A DNA stretch of 64,000 nucleotides from an uncultured Bacteroides sp. (GTDB lineage: Bacteria > Bacteroidota > Bacteroidia > Bacteroidales > Bacteroidaceae): assembly GCF_947632445.1 (NCBI RefSeq), contig NZ_CANRPM010000005.1, forward strand, positions 1-64,000, given 5' to 3'. How positions within the stretch are numbered: the stretch's first letter is position 1; each line of letters begins with the position of its first letter. Shown here piece after piece: positions 7,207-16,586 of the stretch. Under the pieces are notes generated by a model that saw only the letters and a program-made list of their open reading frames with translations, was not told the DNA's origin and searched no databases. Both the position numbers and the translations under genes were made by a program.

Positions 7207-9684
7207 TTAAGGAGCAACCTCCAATATCAATTTTCCTGTCCGCAAGCCTTTAGCCCTGGCTTCAAAAATAAGGTTGCCTTCCTGCGAACCGCTCTGTACG
7301 ATGGCCGTCAGCTGACCGCTGAAAGCGTGCATGCGCGGCAGGTGAAAAAGATCCAGACAGGTGGCATCACCGTTGGCCGTAGCACGATAGGTACCGGCTC
7401 CTTTGACGGAGAAGTTCACCAAGCGGTTGTCGGCCGGACAGAGATTACCGTCCTTGTCCACTACACGGACGGTGATGTAGGCCAGATCCTTTCCGTCAGC
7501 TGCGAGTTGCATGCGGTCGGCCGTCACTTCCAGGTGATGGGGCTTGCCGGCCGTGCGCACAATCTTCTCTTCGACGGGACGGCCTTCCTTGTCGTAGGCC
7601 ACGACTTTCAGTTCACCGGCTTCGTAAGGCACATCCATCCACATCAGGCGGTAGCGGCGCTGCAACCACAAATCATCCTTTTCTTTCAACGAAAGCGCTG
7701 TTTTCGCATCCAGTTTACGCTGTTTTCCGTAGCTCTTCCCGTTGACAAAGAGTTCGGCTTCGGGGTAGTCGGTATAGACAAAGACGGGCGTGTTCTCCCC
7801 TTCCCTGCCGGGCCAGGTCCAGTGGGGAAGCACGTGCAGGGTGTTGCTGCGCTTGTTCCAAAGGCTGCGATAGAGGTAGTAGCGGTCTTTAGGCTGGCCG
7901 GCCAGGTCGATGATTCCGAACACGGAGCTATGGCTGGGCCACGCATTGGTGTCATAAGGCGAAGGCTCGCCCAGATAGTCGAAGCCGGTCCATACGAACT
8001 GACCGAGTGTCCAGTCATAGTCGTCGGCCAGGGCGAAATCCTCGTCGGGTACGTTCGACCACGAGCAGGCCTCCAGGTCGTAGCCGGAGCATTGGTGGTC
8101 GTCATACATGGCCTGCTTCTTCAGTCCGACGGGAAACTTATAGATGCCGCGCGAGCTGACGGTGGAAGCCGTTTCGGAACCCAACACCAGGTTTTGCGGC
8201 AATTGGCCATAGGCTTCCGCATAGCGGTGCGTGCGGTAGTTGAAACCGGGCACGTCGAGCAGGGCGGCAAAGCCGTTGCTCAAGACGCACGACACCTGAT
8301 CCATGCCGCAGGTAACAGGGCGCGTGGGGTCTTCGCGGTGGCAGATGTCCTGCAGGAACGAGGCCACCTTGTAGCCTTCGGGGCTGCACTGGGTGGGCAC
8401 TTCGTTGCCGATGCTCCACATCACCACGCTGGGACTGTTGCGATACCGGCGGAGCATGTTCACCATATCCCGCTCCGCCCATTCGTCGAAGAAGCGGTGG
8501 TAACCGTTCTCACACTTGGCGATGTTCCACTCGTCGAAAGGTTCGAGCATCATCATGAAGCCCATTTCGTCGCAGAGCTGTACCAATTCGGGGGCAGGCA
8601 TGTTGTGGGAAGTACGGATGGCGTCGCAACCCATATCCTTAAGCAACGTCAGCTGGCGGCGGAGGGCTGCCACATTGACGGCGGCGCCCAACGGACCGAG
8701 GTCGTGGTGGTTGCATACTCCCTGAAACTTGCGGTGCTGTCCGTTAAGGAAGAAGCCTTTATCCGCCACCAGCTCAATGCTGCGAATACCAAAGCGCGTG
8801 ACGTATTCGTCCACCTGACGGCCGTCTGCGTAAATCTTCGAAGAGGCCTTATATAAATAAGGTGTTTCGGGACTCCACAACCGGGGCTTTTCCACGAGGA
8901 AATTCTGCTCGAAAGGTTGGCCGTGATTGATTTTCATCGTATTGTCCTTCATAGCCACCACCTGCCCGTCCGGCGAGAGGATTTCGGTGACAATGCGCAC
9001 ATCCTGCCGACCGACACCTTCGACAGTGGTCTTGAGGCAGACAGAAGCATAGTCGGCGGCTACGTGAGGCGTGGTGAGCCGGGTACCCCACACGGGCACA
9101 TGCACCGGCTCCGTCGCCACGACGTGCACGTTTCTGTACAGGCCCGCCCCCGGATACCAACGGGAAGACTGAGGGCGGTTCTCCAGCCGCACGGCCAAAA
9201 GGTTCTTGCGACCGTCCTTATATAAATAAGGTGTAACGTCGCAATGGAATGAATTGTAGCCGTAGGGCCAGAAGCAGGCTTCCTGCCCGTTGACGTAGAC
9301 ATGCGCCTCGCTCATGGCGCCGTCGAACACCAGCGACACCTGCTTGCCCGCAGGAGCGTCGAACGTGGTGCGATACCACCCCACACCCACGTAGGGCAGA
9401 CCGCCCGTGCGACCCGTTTTCACCGAGGCGGCCGTCTCAAGGTTCTGCGTCACGGCCACGTTCTGCAAGTCGTGGTTCCGGTCGAAAGGGCCGTAGATAG
9501 CCCAGTCGTGGGGCACGCTGACCGTTTCCCACTTCGTGTCGTCAAACTCCGGCTTCATGGCGTCGGCCACGTCGCCCTTTGTAAATCTCCAGTTCTTCTC
9601 CAACAACGTCTCCGTGCGTTGCTGGGCGGCCATCATCCAGGCCGACAAGAGGCAACACAAGGTTGCCAACATTCTTCGGTTCAT
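7207..9684 (-). CDS. GH2 family beta-galactosidase
   Basis: 825 residues from the chosen start (MNRRMLATLCCLLSAWMMAA, a signal peptide); an upstream ATG at 9708 would overlap the GH53 gene. The GH2 jelly-roll begins with WRFTKGDV and SVPHDW. The barrel has CNHHDLGPLGAAVN, the acid/base Glu in WSIGNEVPTQ and the nucleophile Glu in VLGSETAS. A C-terminal Ig-like region (ADGKDLAYITVRVVDKDGN) is typical of Bacteroides GH2 enzymes. It starts 7 bp after the GH53 stop, so both are one operon: GH53 cuts galactan into oligomers and this enzyme removes terminal galactose, probably in the periplasm. Specificity for beta-1,4-galactose is inferred from context. Confidence 0.9.
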   Translation of the reverse strand: MNRRMLATLCCLLSAWMMAAQQRTETLLEKNWRFTKGDVADAMKPEFDDTKWETVSVPHDWAIYGPFDRNHDLQNVAVTQNLETAASVKTGRTGGLPYVGVGWYRTTFDAPAGKQVSLVFDGAMSEAHVYVNGQEACFWPYGYNSFHCDVTPYLYKDGRKNLLAVRLENRPQSSRWYPGAGLYRNVHVVATEPVHVPVWGTRLTTPHVAADYASVCLKTTVEGVGRQDVRIVTEILSPDGQVVAMKDNTMKINHGQPFEQNFLVEKPRLWSPETPYLYKASSKIYADGRQVDEYVTRFGIRSIELVADKGFFLNGQHRKFQGVCNHHDLGPLGAAVNVAALRRQLTLLKDMGCDAIRTSHNMPAPELVQLCDEMGFMMMLEPFDEWNIAKCENGYHRFFDEWAERDMVNMLRRYRNSPSVVMWSIGNEVPTQCSPEGYKVASFLQDICHREDPTRPVTCGMDQVSCVLSNGFAALLDVPGFNYRTHRYAEAYGQLPQNLVLGSETASTVSSRGIYKFPVGLKKQAMYDDHQCSGYDLEACSWSNVPDEDFALADDYDWTLGQFVWTGFDYLGEPSPYDTNAWPSHSSVFGIIDLAGQPKDRYYLYRSLWNKRSNTLHVLPHWTWPGREGENTPVFVYTDYPEAELFVNGKSYGKQRKLDAKTALSLKEKDDLWLQRRYRLMWMDVPYEAGELKVVAYDKEGRPVEEKIVRTAGKPHHLEVTADRMQLAADGKDLAYITVRVVDKDGNLCPADNRLVNFSVKGAGTYRATANGDATCLDLFHLPRMHAFSGQLTAIVQSGSQEGNLIFEARAKGLRTGKLILEVAP

Positions 9685-9691
9685 ACGTTTA

Positions 9692-10864
9692 TCAATATTT
9701 AAAGGCATCCATTATTACGGTAGGCTTCCCGTCTGCGGTGAAGGCACCCAAGCGGTATTGGCCCGGCTTGCACTCAGGCTCCCAGTAGAACACTCCCTTG
9801 CATCGGCCGGCCGTCTGTTCGCGGCATTCCTTGATGATGCGTGCCAGCTGCTCCTTGCCCTGCCGAAGAACGGCGTTGTCAGCCAGATTGCCATTATCGT
9901 CGGCACACTCCATGCCCGTCTCCACCACCATCACGTCGCAATCGTAACGGGTGCTGACGGCCTTGATATTGTCGATACACTCAGTAATGGTACGTTCGGC
10001 CGTATATTCGGGGTGCGACTCCCTCGTCCAATAAGGATAGAGCGACATGCCTATCATGTCCCATTTGCCTCCGTTCTTCTTTAGCTCGTCGAAGAACCAA
10101 GTATAGAGGTTCTTGTCGTATCCATTATCCAAATGGACAATGACGATGGCTTCGGGGCAGACGGCCTTGACAGCTTCATAGCCCGTATTGATGAAAGCGG
10201 CCAGATTGGCCCAGTTGGCCGGATATTTGACGGCAGTCGAAGTGCTGTTCAAGCCTTTCACATCACACTCTTTCACATCATACGAAGCACCGCTGAGCGA
10301 GGCATCCTCGTCCCACAACATACCCGGACGGATTTCGTTGCCCACCTGCACCCATTTGGGCGTGATGCCTTCGGCCTTCAGAGCCTGAAGCACGTCGGTG
10401 GTATGGGCGGCGACAGCCTGTTTCAACTCATTCAAAGCCAATCCTTTCCACGAGGCAGGCTTGTGCTGCTGGCCGGGGTCTGCCCACCAATCGCTATAAT
10501 GAAAATCGATCATTACACCCATACCCAAAGCATGGGCACGTTTGGCCTTCACCACAAGGTCGGCCGTATTGCACCAGTTGTTGTGTTCTTCCGGGTTGAC
10601 CCACACGCGCAAACGGACGGCATTGAGGCCACACTCCTTCATCAGAGCTGTGCATTCGCGCTCCTCGCCGGCCTCGTTGTAGAAACGATGGCCTTGACTT
10701 TCCATTTCGGTCACCCAACTGATATCGGCTCCCAAAGCAAACTCCAAGCTTTCCGAACCATTCCCATTTTCTTTTCCATTGTCCTCCTTTGAGGAATTGT
10801 TATTGCCGCAAGCCAACAATAAACAGGCTCCAACAAACAATCCCGAAATAACATGACGTTTCAT
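9692..10864 (-). CDS. GH53 arabinogalactan endo-beta-1,4-galactanase, lipoprotein
   Basis: 390 residues from MKRHVISGLF, with lipobox CLLLACG, so probably surface or outer-membrane attached. GH53 features: FALGADISWV at the start of the barrel, RLRVWVNPE, IDFHYSDWWADPG, the acid/base Glu in WVQVGNEIRPGMLW and the nucleophile Glu in VMVVETGM. It cuts beta-1,4-galactan side chains of pectin inside the chain. First gene of the GH53-GH2 operon and divergent from the LacI regulator. A longer frame to 10963 is rejected because the lipoprotein signal starts at 10864 and the promoter lies at 10895-10925. Confidence 0.92.
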   Translation of the reverse strand: MKRHVISGLFVGACLLLACGNNNSSKEDNGKENGNGSESLEFALGADISWVTEMESQGHRFYNEAGEERECTALMKECGLNAVRLRVWVNPEEHNNWCNTADLVVKAKRAHALGMGVMIDFHYSDWWADPGQQHKPASWKGLALNELKQAVAAHTTDVLQALKAEGITPKWVQVGNEIRPGMLWDEDASLSGASYDVKECDVKGLNSTSTAVKYPANWANLAAFINTGYEAVKAVCPEAIVIVHLDNGYDKNLYTWFFDELKKNGGKWDMIGMSLYPYWTRESHPEYTAERTITECIDNIKAVSTRYDCDVMVVETGMECADDNGNLADNAVLRQGKEQLARIIKECREQTAGRCKGVFYWEPECKPGQYRLGAFTADGKPTVIMDAFKY

Positions 10865-10894
10865 AACAACTACTTTTAATGATTTAATCGCTCT

Positions 10895-10925
10895 CAAAGA
10901 TAATGAATGCAAACGACTCACGCAA
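10895..10925 (-). promoter_or_regulatory. Promoter of the GH53-GH2 operon
   Basis: On the minus strand, -7 box TATCTTTG (10895-10902) and a TTG at 10923-10925, about 20 bp apart, fit the Bacteroides pattern. The site is 30 bp upstream of the GH53 start. Confidence 0.55.
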
Positions 10926-10983
10926 CACAGTAAGTTTTTTCCTTCACCATAAATAAAAAACAAAACGCCTCAACAGCATGCGA

Positions 10984-10997
10984 CGCAATCGTTTGCG
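10984..10997. promoter_or_regulatory. Candidate LacI-family operator
   Basis: CGCAATCGTTTGCG is a near-perfect palindrome with the central CG and GCAA/TTGC arms typical of LacI/GalR operators. It lies between the divergent GH53 and LacI-type genes. A half-like site, TGCAAACGA, sits at 10908-10916 next to the GH53 -7 box. The bound protein is inferred to be the adjacent regulator. Confidence 0.5.
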
Positions 10998-11092
10998 AAA
11001 ACAGATAACCCGATAGTTTTCAATCCATAAAACAAAATCCGATAATTCCTCTATTTTTGCAATGAAAATATAGCAACCTGTAGCCTTTCCCC

Positions 11093-11123
11093 TTTGCAAG
11101 ACAAAAATTATTGTCTACCTTTG
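11093..11123 (+). promoter_or_regulatory. Promoter of the LacI-type regulator gene
   Basis: TTTG (11093-11096), 19 bp, then TACCTTTG (11116-11123): an excellent match to the Bacteroides -33/-7 pattern. Transcription would start near 11130, which excludes the upstream start codon at 11111. Confidence 0.7.
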
Positions 11124-11143
11124 GATGGAAAATACCTATGTAT

Positions 11144-12148
11144 ATGAACAAACCTCAAATCACCATTAAAGACATAGCACATGCCTTAAACGTTTCTCCA
11201 TCGACCGTATCGCGGGCTTTGAAAAACAACCCGGACATCAGCCTGGAAACGCGCGACCTGATTCACGCCTATGCCCGCGAGCACAATTACAAGCCCAATA
11301 TACAAGCTGTGAACCTGAGAGCCGGACGAAGCAATACCATCGGGGTCATCGTTCCGCAGATAGTACATTACTTCTTCTCATGTGTACTCAGCGGCATCGA
11401 ACAAGCATCGTCGGAAGCCGGATACAACATAATCGTTGCCCAAAGTAACGAATCGTATGAACAGGAAGTGAAGATTGTCCATTCATTTCTCGCGGCCCGC
11501 GTATGCGGAGTTATCACGTCCTTAGCCAAAGAGACCTCCCACTACGAACACTATCAGGAATTGTTGGATAACAATATTTCCATCGTGTTCTACGATCGTA
11601 TCTGTACCGGCATCAAGACAGAACGGGTGGTAGTAGACGATTATGCCGGTTCTTTTGCTGCGGTAGAATACATGATACGAACAGGGTGCAAACGAATTTA
11701 CTTCTACGCTTCATCACCTCATCTTGAAATCACAAAAAACCGGCGTAACGGTTATCTGGACGCCATGAAGAAGTATAAAATACCCGTCGACAATTCCATG
11801 ATTATCCTCTGTGACACACGGGAACGGGCCGTCGCCATTACTCCCGACCTGCTGAAGAGCCCTGAGCGGCCGGACGGCTTCTTTGCCATCAATGACGAAA
11901 CGGCAGCGGGCATTCTTCATGCCTGCAAGGCGGCCGGCATCAAGGTTCCTGACGAAGTCTCTATCTGCGGATTTACCAACGGAGATATTGCCCAAAATAC
12001 AGACCCCAAACTGACAACCGTAGAACAATACGGAGAGGAGATAGGAAGAAGCGCCTTCAATCTCCTTTACGAGAAACTGGAGGGGAAGGCGAAGAGCCCG
12101 AACAGAATCGTGCGTACCAAATTGGTAATCAGAGGTACAACCAAATGA
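11144..12148 (+). CDS. LacI/GalR-family transcriptional regulator
   Basis: 334 residues. An N-terminal helix-turn-helix (TIKDIAHALNVSPSTVSRAL) is followed by the hinge and a periplasmic-binding-protein-like sugar domain (NTIGVIVPQIVHYFFSCVL, GFFAINDETAAGILHACK). The ATG at 11144 is chosen because the -7 box at 11116-11123 leaves only 11138 and 11144 as usable starts; the leader would be very short. It sits between the galactan hydrolases and a sugar transporter and probably represses both in the absence of a galactose-type inducer. The ligand is inferred. Confidence 0.9.
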   Translation: MNKPQITIKDIAHALNVSPSTVSRALKNNPDISLETRDLIHAYAREHNYKPNIQAVNLRAGRSNTIGVIVPQIVHYFFSCVLSGIEQASSEAGYNIIVAQSNESYEQEVKIVHSFLAARVCGVITSLAKETSHYEHYQELLDNNISIVFYDRICTGIKTERVVVDDYAGSFAAVEYMIRTGCKRIYFYASSPHLEITKNRRNGYLDAMKKYKIPVDNSMIILCDTRERAVAITPDLLKSPERPDGFFAINDETAAGILHACKAAGIKVPDEVSICGFTNGDIAQNTDPKLTTVEQYGEEIGRSAFNLLYEKLEGKAKSPNRIVRTKLVIRGTTK

Positions 12149-12167
12149 AACAATCTAAAAACATAAT

Positions 12168-13532
12168 ATGACCATGAAAGCAAAACCTGATTTAAGTTTC
12201 TGGAAGCTGTGGAATATCAGCTTCGGTTTTTTCGGTGTACAGATAGCGTATGCCTTGCAAAGCGCAAACATCAGCCGCATATTTGCGACATTGGGGGCCG
12301 ACCCCCATTCTTTAAGCTATTTCTGGATACTGCCTCCTTTGGCGGGCATCATTGTCCAGCCTATTGTCGGAGCAGCCAGCGACCGCACATGGACACCCTT
12401 CGGACGACGCATTCCCTATCTATTCATAGGCTCGCTCATCGCCGTACTCGTGATGTGCCTGTTGCCCAATGCCGGCAGTTTCGGCATGAGTGTAAGTACC
12501 GCCATGATTTTCGGTCTCCTTGCCCTTATGTTTCTCGATACTTCCATCAACATGGCCATGCAGCCGTTCAAGATGATGGTGGGCGACATGGTAAACGAAA
12601 AACAGAAAGGCCTGGCCTATTCCATTCAGAGTTTCCTTTGCAATGCCGGAAGCCTCGTCGGCTATTTGTTCCCCTTCTTTTTCGCCTGGATAGGAATCCG
12701 AAATACAGCCTCACAGGGAGTCATCCCCGACTCTGTCATTTACTCTTTCTACATCGGAGCCGCCATCCTTATCCTGTGTGTCGTCTATACCTCGGTCAAG
12801 GTCAAGGAAATGCCTCCCAAGCAATATGCCGAATATCATGGCATCAGCGAAAAGGAAGAGAAAACAAACATGCTGAAACTTTTGGTCAAAGCCCCCAAAA
12901 CCTTTTGGACAGTCGGACTGGTACAGTTTTTCTGCTGGTTTGCTTTCATGTTCATGTGGACCTATACGAACGGCAGCATCGCAGCCAACGTTTTCGATGC
13001 CCCTACCGTAGAACATGCCGTAAACGGGGTAAAGAAGGTACTGCTCGACACCACCAGCCGGGAATATCAGGCGGCAGCCAACTGGGTCGGCGTGCTCTTT
13101 GCAGTCCAGGCCATCGGTTCCGTCCTGTGGGCCGTCTGCATTCCGCTGTTCAAGAACCGCCGGCTGGTCTATTCACTCAGTCTCGTATTGGGCGGAATCG
13201 GATTTGTTTCCACTTACTTCATACACGACCAACACGTCCTGTTCTTCTCATTCATCCTGATAGGTTGCGCCTGGGCAGCCATGCTGGCCCTTCCTTTCAC
13301 CATTCTCACCAATTCGTTAGGCGGCAGCCATTTGGGCACCTACCTGGGACTTTTCAACGGCACCATCTGCATTCCGCAGATTGTAGCAGCCGCCTTAGGC
13401 GGTACGGTCTTAGCCCTGTTCACTCCCGAAGGCGGTCTGCCTCCCGAAATCAATATGCTTGTCACGGCCGGTATCATGTTGATAGTCGGAGCGGCCTTTG
13501 TCTGCCTGATTAAAGAAAGGAAATCCGAATGA
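12168..13532 (+). CDS. MFS sugar transporter (GPH/SLC45-like)
   Basis: 454 residues with about 12 membrane segments. DRTWTPFGRRIPYLF is the loop 2-3 signature of the GPH/sucrose-type symporter branch of the MFS, and a second related loop follows the sixth segment. It starts 19 bp after the LacI-type gene stop, so both are co-transcribed. It is expected to bring galactose or short galacto-oligosaccharides across the inner membrane with protons. No SusC/SusD pair is present, so outer-membrane uptake must depend on another system. Confidence 0.85.
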   Translation: MTMKAKPDLSFWKLWNISFGFFGVQIAYALQSANISRIFATLGADPHSLSYFWILPPLAGIIVQPIVGAASDRTWTPFGRRIPYLFIGSLIAVLVMCLLPNAGSFGMSVSTAMIFGLLALMFLDTSINMAMQPFKMMVGDMVNEKQKGLAYSIQSFLCNAGSLVGYLFPFFFAWIGIRNTASQGVIPDSVIYSFYIGAAILILCVVYTSVKVKEMPPKQYAEYHGISEKEEKTNMLKLLVKAPKTFWTVGLVQFFCWFAFMFMWTYTNGSIAANVFDAPTVEHAVNGVKKVLLDTTSREYQAAANWVGVLFAVQAIGSVLWAVCIPLFKNRRLVYSLSLVLGGIGFVSTYFIHDQHVLFFSFILIGCAWAAMLALPFTILTNSLGGSHLGTYLGLFNGTICIPQIVAAALGGTVLALFTPEGGLPPEINMLVTAGIMLIVGAAFVCLIKERKSE

Positions 13533-13587
13533 GAAAGGGTGAAGTGTCTCCTTTCGGAGGGTCGGGTATGTCCCGATTCGGCACCTT

Positions 13588-13769
13588 ATGTATATATTTA
13601 TTACCGGTATGGAATACCCTTCCCTGTCGATTAAGTTGATCGACGACGATCGATTAAGTTAAGCGACGATGATCGATTAAGTTAGTCGATGATGATCGAT
13701 TAAGTTAAGCGATGATGATCGATTAACTTAAGCGATTAGACCCCCTCCAGAACACCTTCTGGCGGGGGT
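13588..13769. repeat. Dispersed repeat, copy A: 23-bp tandem units plus hairpin
   Basis: An AT-rich start (TATGTATATATTTATTA) is followed by about five units of 22-23 bp built on GATCGATTAAGTTAAGCGATGAT, then a GC hairpin. The same structure is found in reverse orientation at 29907-30088. It fills the gene-free stretch between the MFS gene and tRNA-Arg; nothing else is visible up to 13880. Confidence 0.85.
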
Positions 13770-13786
13770 TCGGAATGTCTTTTTTT
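13740..13786 (+). terminator. Hairpin terminator after the MFS gene
   Basis: ACCCCC/GGGGGT and CCAGAA/TTCTGG pair around a short loop (13740-13769), with a T-run at 13780-13786. It is part of dispersed repeat A. Confidence 0.55.
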
Positions 13787-13879
13787 GACGATGGGAAATG
13801 GGGGAAAACAGCCGGAACGGATGTCCGTTTTGTAATTGTTTTTTATCCGGTTGCGCGAATGCTTGCCAACCTCTTTCAG

Positions 13880-13952
13880 TGACCCGGGTGGGACTCAAAC
13901 CCACGACCTTCAGAACCGGAATCTGACGCTCTATTCACTAAGCTACCAGGCC
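13880..13952 (-). tRNA. tRNA-Arg (CCG)
   Basis: 73-nt cloverleaf on the minus strand. Acceptor GGCCTGG pairs with CCGGGTC (two G-U), anticodon stem TCAGA/TCTGA encloses loop TTCCGGT with anticodon CCG, T-arm GTGGG/CCCAC. No CCA is encoded. Confidence 0.92.
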
Positions 13953-14181
13953 TTAATTGCGCGGCAAAAGTATAAAAAATATCCGCACTCTCCTAATATA
14001 TGCCTGCTTTTTTCAAGATTATTTTGCAGGGAAAGACCGTCGTTTATACTATTAAAAGGAAACACAAAACAAAAATACGCAATCACATTGATATTTTATC
14101 CGGCGAAACGGATGCACCGAATAATATTTTATCTATATTTGCCAACCAAATTAACAACATAACTTTAAAAACCATATCCCT

Positions 14182-15219
14182 ATGAGTTATCTGATAACGC
14201 CCGAAGACTATAAACCGCTGTTAGACCTGAAGCAGACGGAACTGGGCATCAAGCAAATCAAAGAATTCTTCCAGATAAACCTGTCTTCGGAACTCCGCCT
14301 GAGACGTGTCACGGCTCCCCTGTTCGTGCTGAAAGGCATGGGCATCAACGACGACCTGAACGGCGTGGAGCGTCCCGTCTCCTTCCCTATCAAGGACTTG
14401 GGCGAGGCGCAGGCCGAAGTGGTGCATTCGCTGGCCAAATGGAAACGCCTCACGCTGTCCGAATACAACATCGAACCGGGTTACGGCATCTACACCGACA
14501 TGAACGCCATCCGGGCCGACGAAGAGCTGGGCAACCTGCACTCGCTCTACGTGGACCAGTGGGACTGGGAACGCGTCATCACGGCCGCCGACCGCAACAT
14601 AGACTTCCTCAAGGAGATAGTTACGCGCATCTATGCCGCTATGGTACGCACGGAATACATGGTTTATGAAATGTATCCCCAAATCAAGCCCTGCCTGCCG
14701 GAAAAGCTGCACTTCATCCATGCCGAAGAACTGCGCCAACTCTATCCCGCCATGTCTCCCAAAGAACGGGAACAGGCCATTACGAAAAGATATAAAGCCG
14801 TATTTCTCGTAGGCATCGGCTGCAAGTTGGGCGACGGAAAGAGACACGACGGACGCGCCCCCGACTATGACGACTATACGACCCCCGGCCTGAACGGTCT
14901 GCCCGGCCTGAACGGCGACCTCCTGCTTTGGGACGAACCCCTGCAACGGAACATCGAACTGTCTTCCATGGGCATCCGCGTGGACAAGGCATCCCTGCTC
15001 AAACAACTGAAACTGGCGGGAGAAGAAAAACGGCTGGAGCTTTATTTCCACAAACGCCTGATGGACGACACCCTGCCGCTATCCATCGGAGGCGGTATCG
15101 GGCAGTCGCGCCTCTGCATGTTCTATCTGCGCAAGGCACACATCGGCGAAATTCAGGCCAGCATCTGGCCCGAACAGATGCGCCGGGAGTGCAGCGAACA
15201 CAATATCCATCTGATTTAA
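14182..15219 (+). CDS. asnA: Aspartate-ammonia ligase (AsnA)
   Basis: 345 residues, the usual AsnA length. AsnA makes asparagine from aspartate, ammonia and ATP, and is related to class II aspartyl-tRNA synthetases. Recognised from [52 protein letters not shown] and the motif 3-like end [11 protein letters not shown]. It starts 25 bp ahead of ung in the same direction; the pair probably share a transcript. Confidence 0.96.
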   Translation: MSYLITPEDYKPLLDLKQTELGIKQIKEFFQINLSSELRLRRVTAPLFVLKGMGINDDLNGVERPVSFPIKDLGEAQAEVVHSLAKWKRLTLSEYNIEPGYGIYTDMNAIRADEELGNLHSLYVDQWDWERVITAADRNIDFLKEIVTRIYAAMVRTEYMVYEMYPQIKPCLPEKLHFIHAEELRQLYPAMSPKEREQAITKRYKAVFLVGIGCKLGDGKRHDGRAPDYDDYTTPGLNGLPGLNGDLLLWDEPLQRNIELSSMGIRVDKASLLKQLKLAGEEKRLELYFHKRLMDDTLPLSIGGGIGQSRLCMFYLRKAHIGEIQASIWPEQMRRECSEHNIHLI

Positions 15220-15244
15220 AGACATAAAACCGATCGACAATCCC

Positions 15245-15907
15245 ATGAACGTTCAAATAGAAGAGAGCTGGAAAAGACGCCTGCAACCCGAATTCGACAA
15301 AGATTACTTCGCGACCCTGACCGACTTCGTGCGAACCGAATATCGGAACGGTACCGTATATCCTCCGGGCAAACTCATATTCAATGCTTTCAATCTTTGT
15401 CCTTTCGACAAAGTGAAAGTGGTCATCATCGGCCAAGACCCCTATCATGGTCCGGGACAGGCACACGGCCTCTGCTTCTCCGTAAACGACGGAGTGGCCT
15501 TCCCGCCGTCTTTAGTCAATATCTTCAAAGAAATCAAAAGCGACACAGGCACCGACACACCCTCCACCGGCAACCTGACCCGCTGGGCAAAACAAGGTGT
15601 GCTTCTGTTGAACGCCACCCTGACGGTACGCGCCCATCAGGCCGGTTCTCACCAGAACCGAGGTTGGGAAACCTTTACCGATGCCGTCATCCGCCTGCTG
15701 GCAGAAGAAAAAGAGCATTTGGTCTTCATCCTGTGGGGCGCATACGCCCAGCGTAAAGGGGCCTTCATCGACCGCAACCGTCATCTGGTGCTGACTTCGG
15801 CCCATCCGTCCCCTCTCTCCGCCTACAACGGCTTCTTTGGAAACAAACACTTCAGCCGCACAAACGAGTACCTGGAGACACACGGAGAAACTGCCATCCA
15901 ATGGTAA
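15245..15907 (+). CDS. ung: Uracil-DNA glycosylase
   Basis: 220 residues, standard family 1 UDG. It removes uracil from DNA as the first step of base excision repair. The water-activating motif [13 protein letters not shown] contains the catalytic Asp, and the HPSPLS loop with the active-site His is near the C-terminus; LLLNATLTV is the usual middle motif. A 15-bp-stem terminator follows. Confidence 0.97.
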   Translation: MNVQIEESWKRRLQPEFDKDYFATLTDFVRTEYRNGTVYPPGKLIFNAFNLCPFDKVKVVIIGQDPYHGPGQAHGLCFSVNDGVAFPPSLVNIFKEIKSDTGTDTPSTGNLTRWAKQGVLLLNATLTVRAHQAGSHQNRGWETFTDAVIRLLAEEKEHLVFILWGAYAQRKGAFIDRNRHLVLTSAHPSPLSAYNGFFGNKHFSRTNEYLETHGETAIQW

Positions 15908-15945
15908 GCCAACTTTAAAGAGATATGTGGAAGCCGTCAACGAAC

Positions 15946-15983
15946 TGCACCCCAAAAGTCTTCTGTCCGACTTTTGGGGTGCA
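15946..15983. terminator. Bidirectional hairpin between ung and the tRNA cluster
   Basis: TGCACCCCAAAAGTC pairs perfectly with GACTTTTGGGGTGCA around an 8-nt loop. It lies between the plus-strand ung and the minus-strand tRNAs and can serve both. Confidence 0.75.
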
Positions 15984-15987
15984 TTAG

Positions 15988-16060
15988 AGCGGAAAACGAG
16001 ACTCGAACTCGCGACCCCAACCTTGGCAAGGTTGTGCTCTACCAACTGAGCTATTTCCGC
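15988..16060 (-). tRNA. tRNA-Gly (GCC), copy 1
   Basis: 73-nt cloverleaf: acceptor GCGGAAA/TTTCCGC, anticodon stem CAACC/GGTTG with loop TTGCCAA (anticodon GCC). Last tRNA of the minus-strand cluster. Confidence 0.95.
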
Positions 16061-16083
16061 AATTATCTGACTTAAAATCTGGG

Positions 16084-16165
16084 TGCCCAGAACAGGACTC
16101 GAACCTGCATGCCTCTCGACACACGCACCTGAAACGTGCGCGTCTACCAATTCCGCCACCTGGGC
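16084..16165 (-). tRNA. tRNA-Leu (CAG), copy 1
   Basis: 82 nt with a long variable arm, as expected for leucine. Acceptor GCCCAGG/TCTGGGC, anticodon stem CACGT/GCGTG with loop TTCAGGT (anticodon CAG). Identical to the copy at 16405-16486. Confidence 0.94.
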
Positions 16166-16192
16166 ATTGGGATGTTATAATCATTTCAATGG

Positions 16193-16265
16193 AGCGGAAA
16201 ACGAGACTCGAACTCGCGACCCCAACCTTGGCAAGGTTGTGCTCTACCAACTGAGCTATTTCCGC
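16193..16265 (-). tRNA. tRNA-Gly (GCC), copy 2
   Basis: Same 73-nt sequence as the other two tRNA-Gly (GCC) genes here. It precedes tRNA-Leu (CAG) copy 1 in the transcript with a 27-bp spacer. Confidence 0.95.
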
Positions 16266-16280
16266 AGTTTTCATGCCGTG

Positions 16281-16364
16281 TGAAGAGAAGGAGACTCGAA
16301 CTCCCACGGCATAATTGCCACTACCCCCTCAAAGTAGCGCGTCTACCAATTCCGCCATCTCTCC
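16281..16364 (-). tRNA. tRNA-Leu (GAG)
   Basis: 84-nt leucine tRNA with a long variable arm. Acceptor GGAGAGA/TCTCTTC, anticodon stem CTACT/GGTAG with loop TTGAGGG (anticodon GAG). Confidence 0.93.
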
Positions 16365-16404
16365 AGACCTTTCAATCTTTCAAAGAACCGACTACAAAAC
16401 CTGG

Positions 16405-16486
16405 TGCCCAGAACAGGACTCGAACCTGCATGCCTCTCGACACACGCACCTGAAACGTGCGCGTCTACCAATTCCGCCACCTGGGC
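16405..16486 (-). tRNA. tRNA-Leu (CAG), copy 2
   Basis: Identical to tRNA-Leu copy 1. It lies in the upstream unit of the 188-bp duplication. Confidence 0.94.
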
Positions 16487-16513
16487 ATTGGGATGTTATA
16501 ATCATTTCAATGG

Positions 16514-16586
16514 AGCGGAAAACGAGACTCGAACTCGCGACCCCAACCTTGGCAAGGTTGTGCTCTACCAACTGAGCTATTTCCGC
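16514..16586 (-). tRNA. tRNA-Gly (GCC), copy 3
   Basis: Identical to copies 1 and 2. It is first in transcription order. Order on the minus strand: Gly, Leu(CAG), Leu(GAG), Gly, Leu(CAG), Gly. Confidence 0.95.

Noticed and set aside
7162..8856. 564-codon open frame on the plus strand
   Set aside because: Antisense shadow of the GH2 gene; the GH2 motifs and signal peptide decide the strand.
11111..11143. Upstream start codon for the LacI-type gene
   Set aside because: The -7 box TACCTTTG lies at 11116-11123, so this codon precedes the transcription start.
12209..13513. 434-codon frame overlapping the MFS gene on the same strand
   Set aside because: Arg/His/Ser-rich and low-complexity, typical of a shifted frame; the true frame has 12 membrane segments.
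13588..13769. CRISPR or attachment site
   Set aside because: Units are 22-23 bp with no spacers, and no integrase is present near the adjacent tRNA-Arg.
14221..15051. 276-codon minus-strand frame opposite asnA
   Set aside because: Antisense shadow; AsnA motifs are unambiguous on the plus strand.
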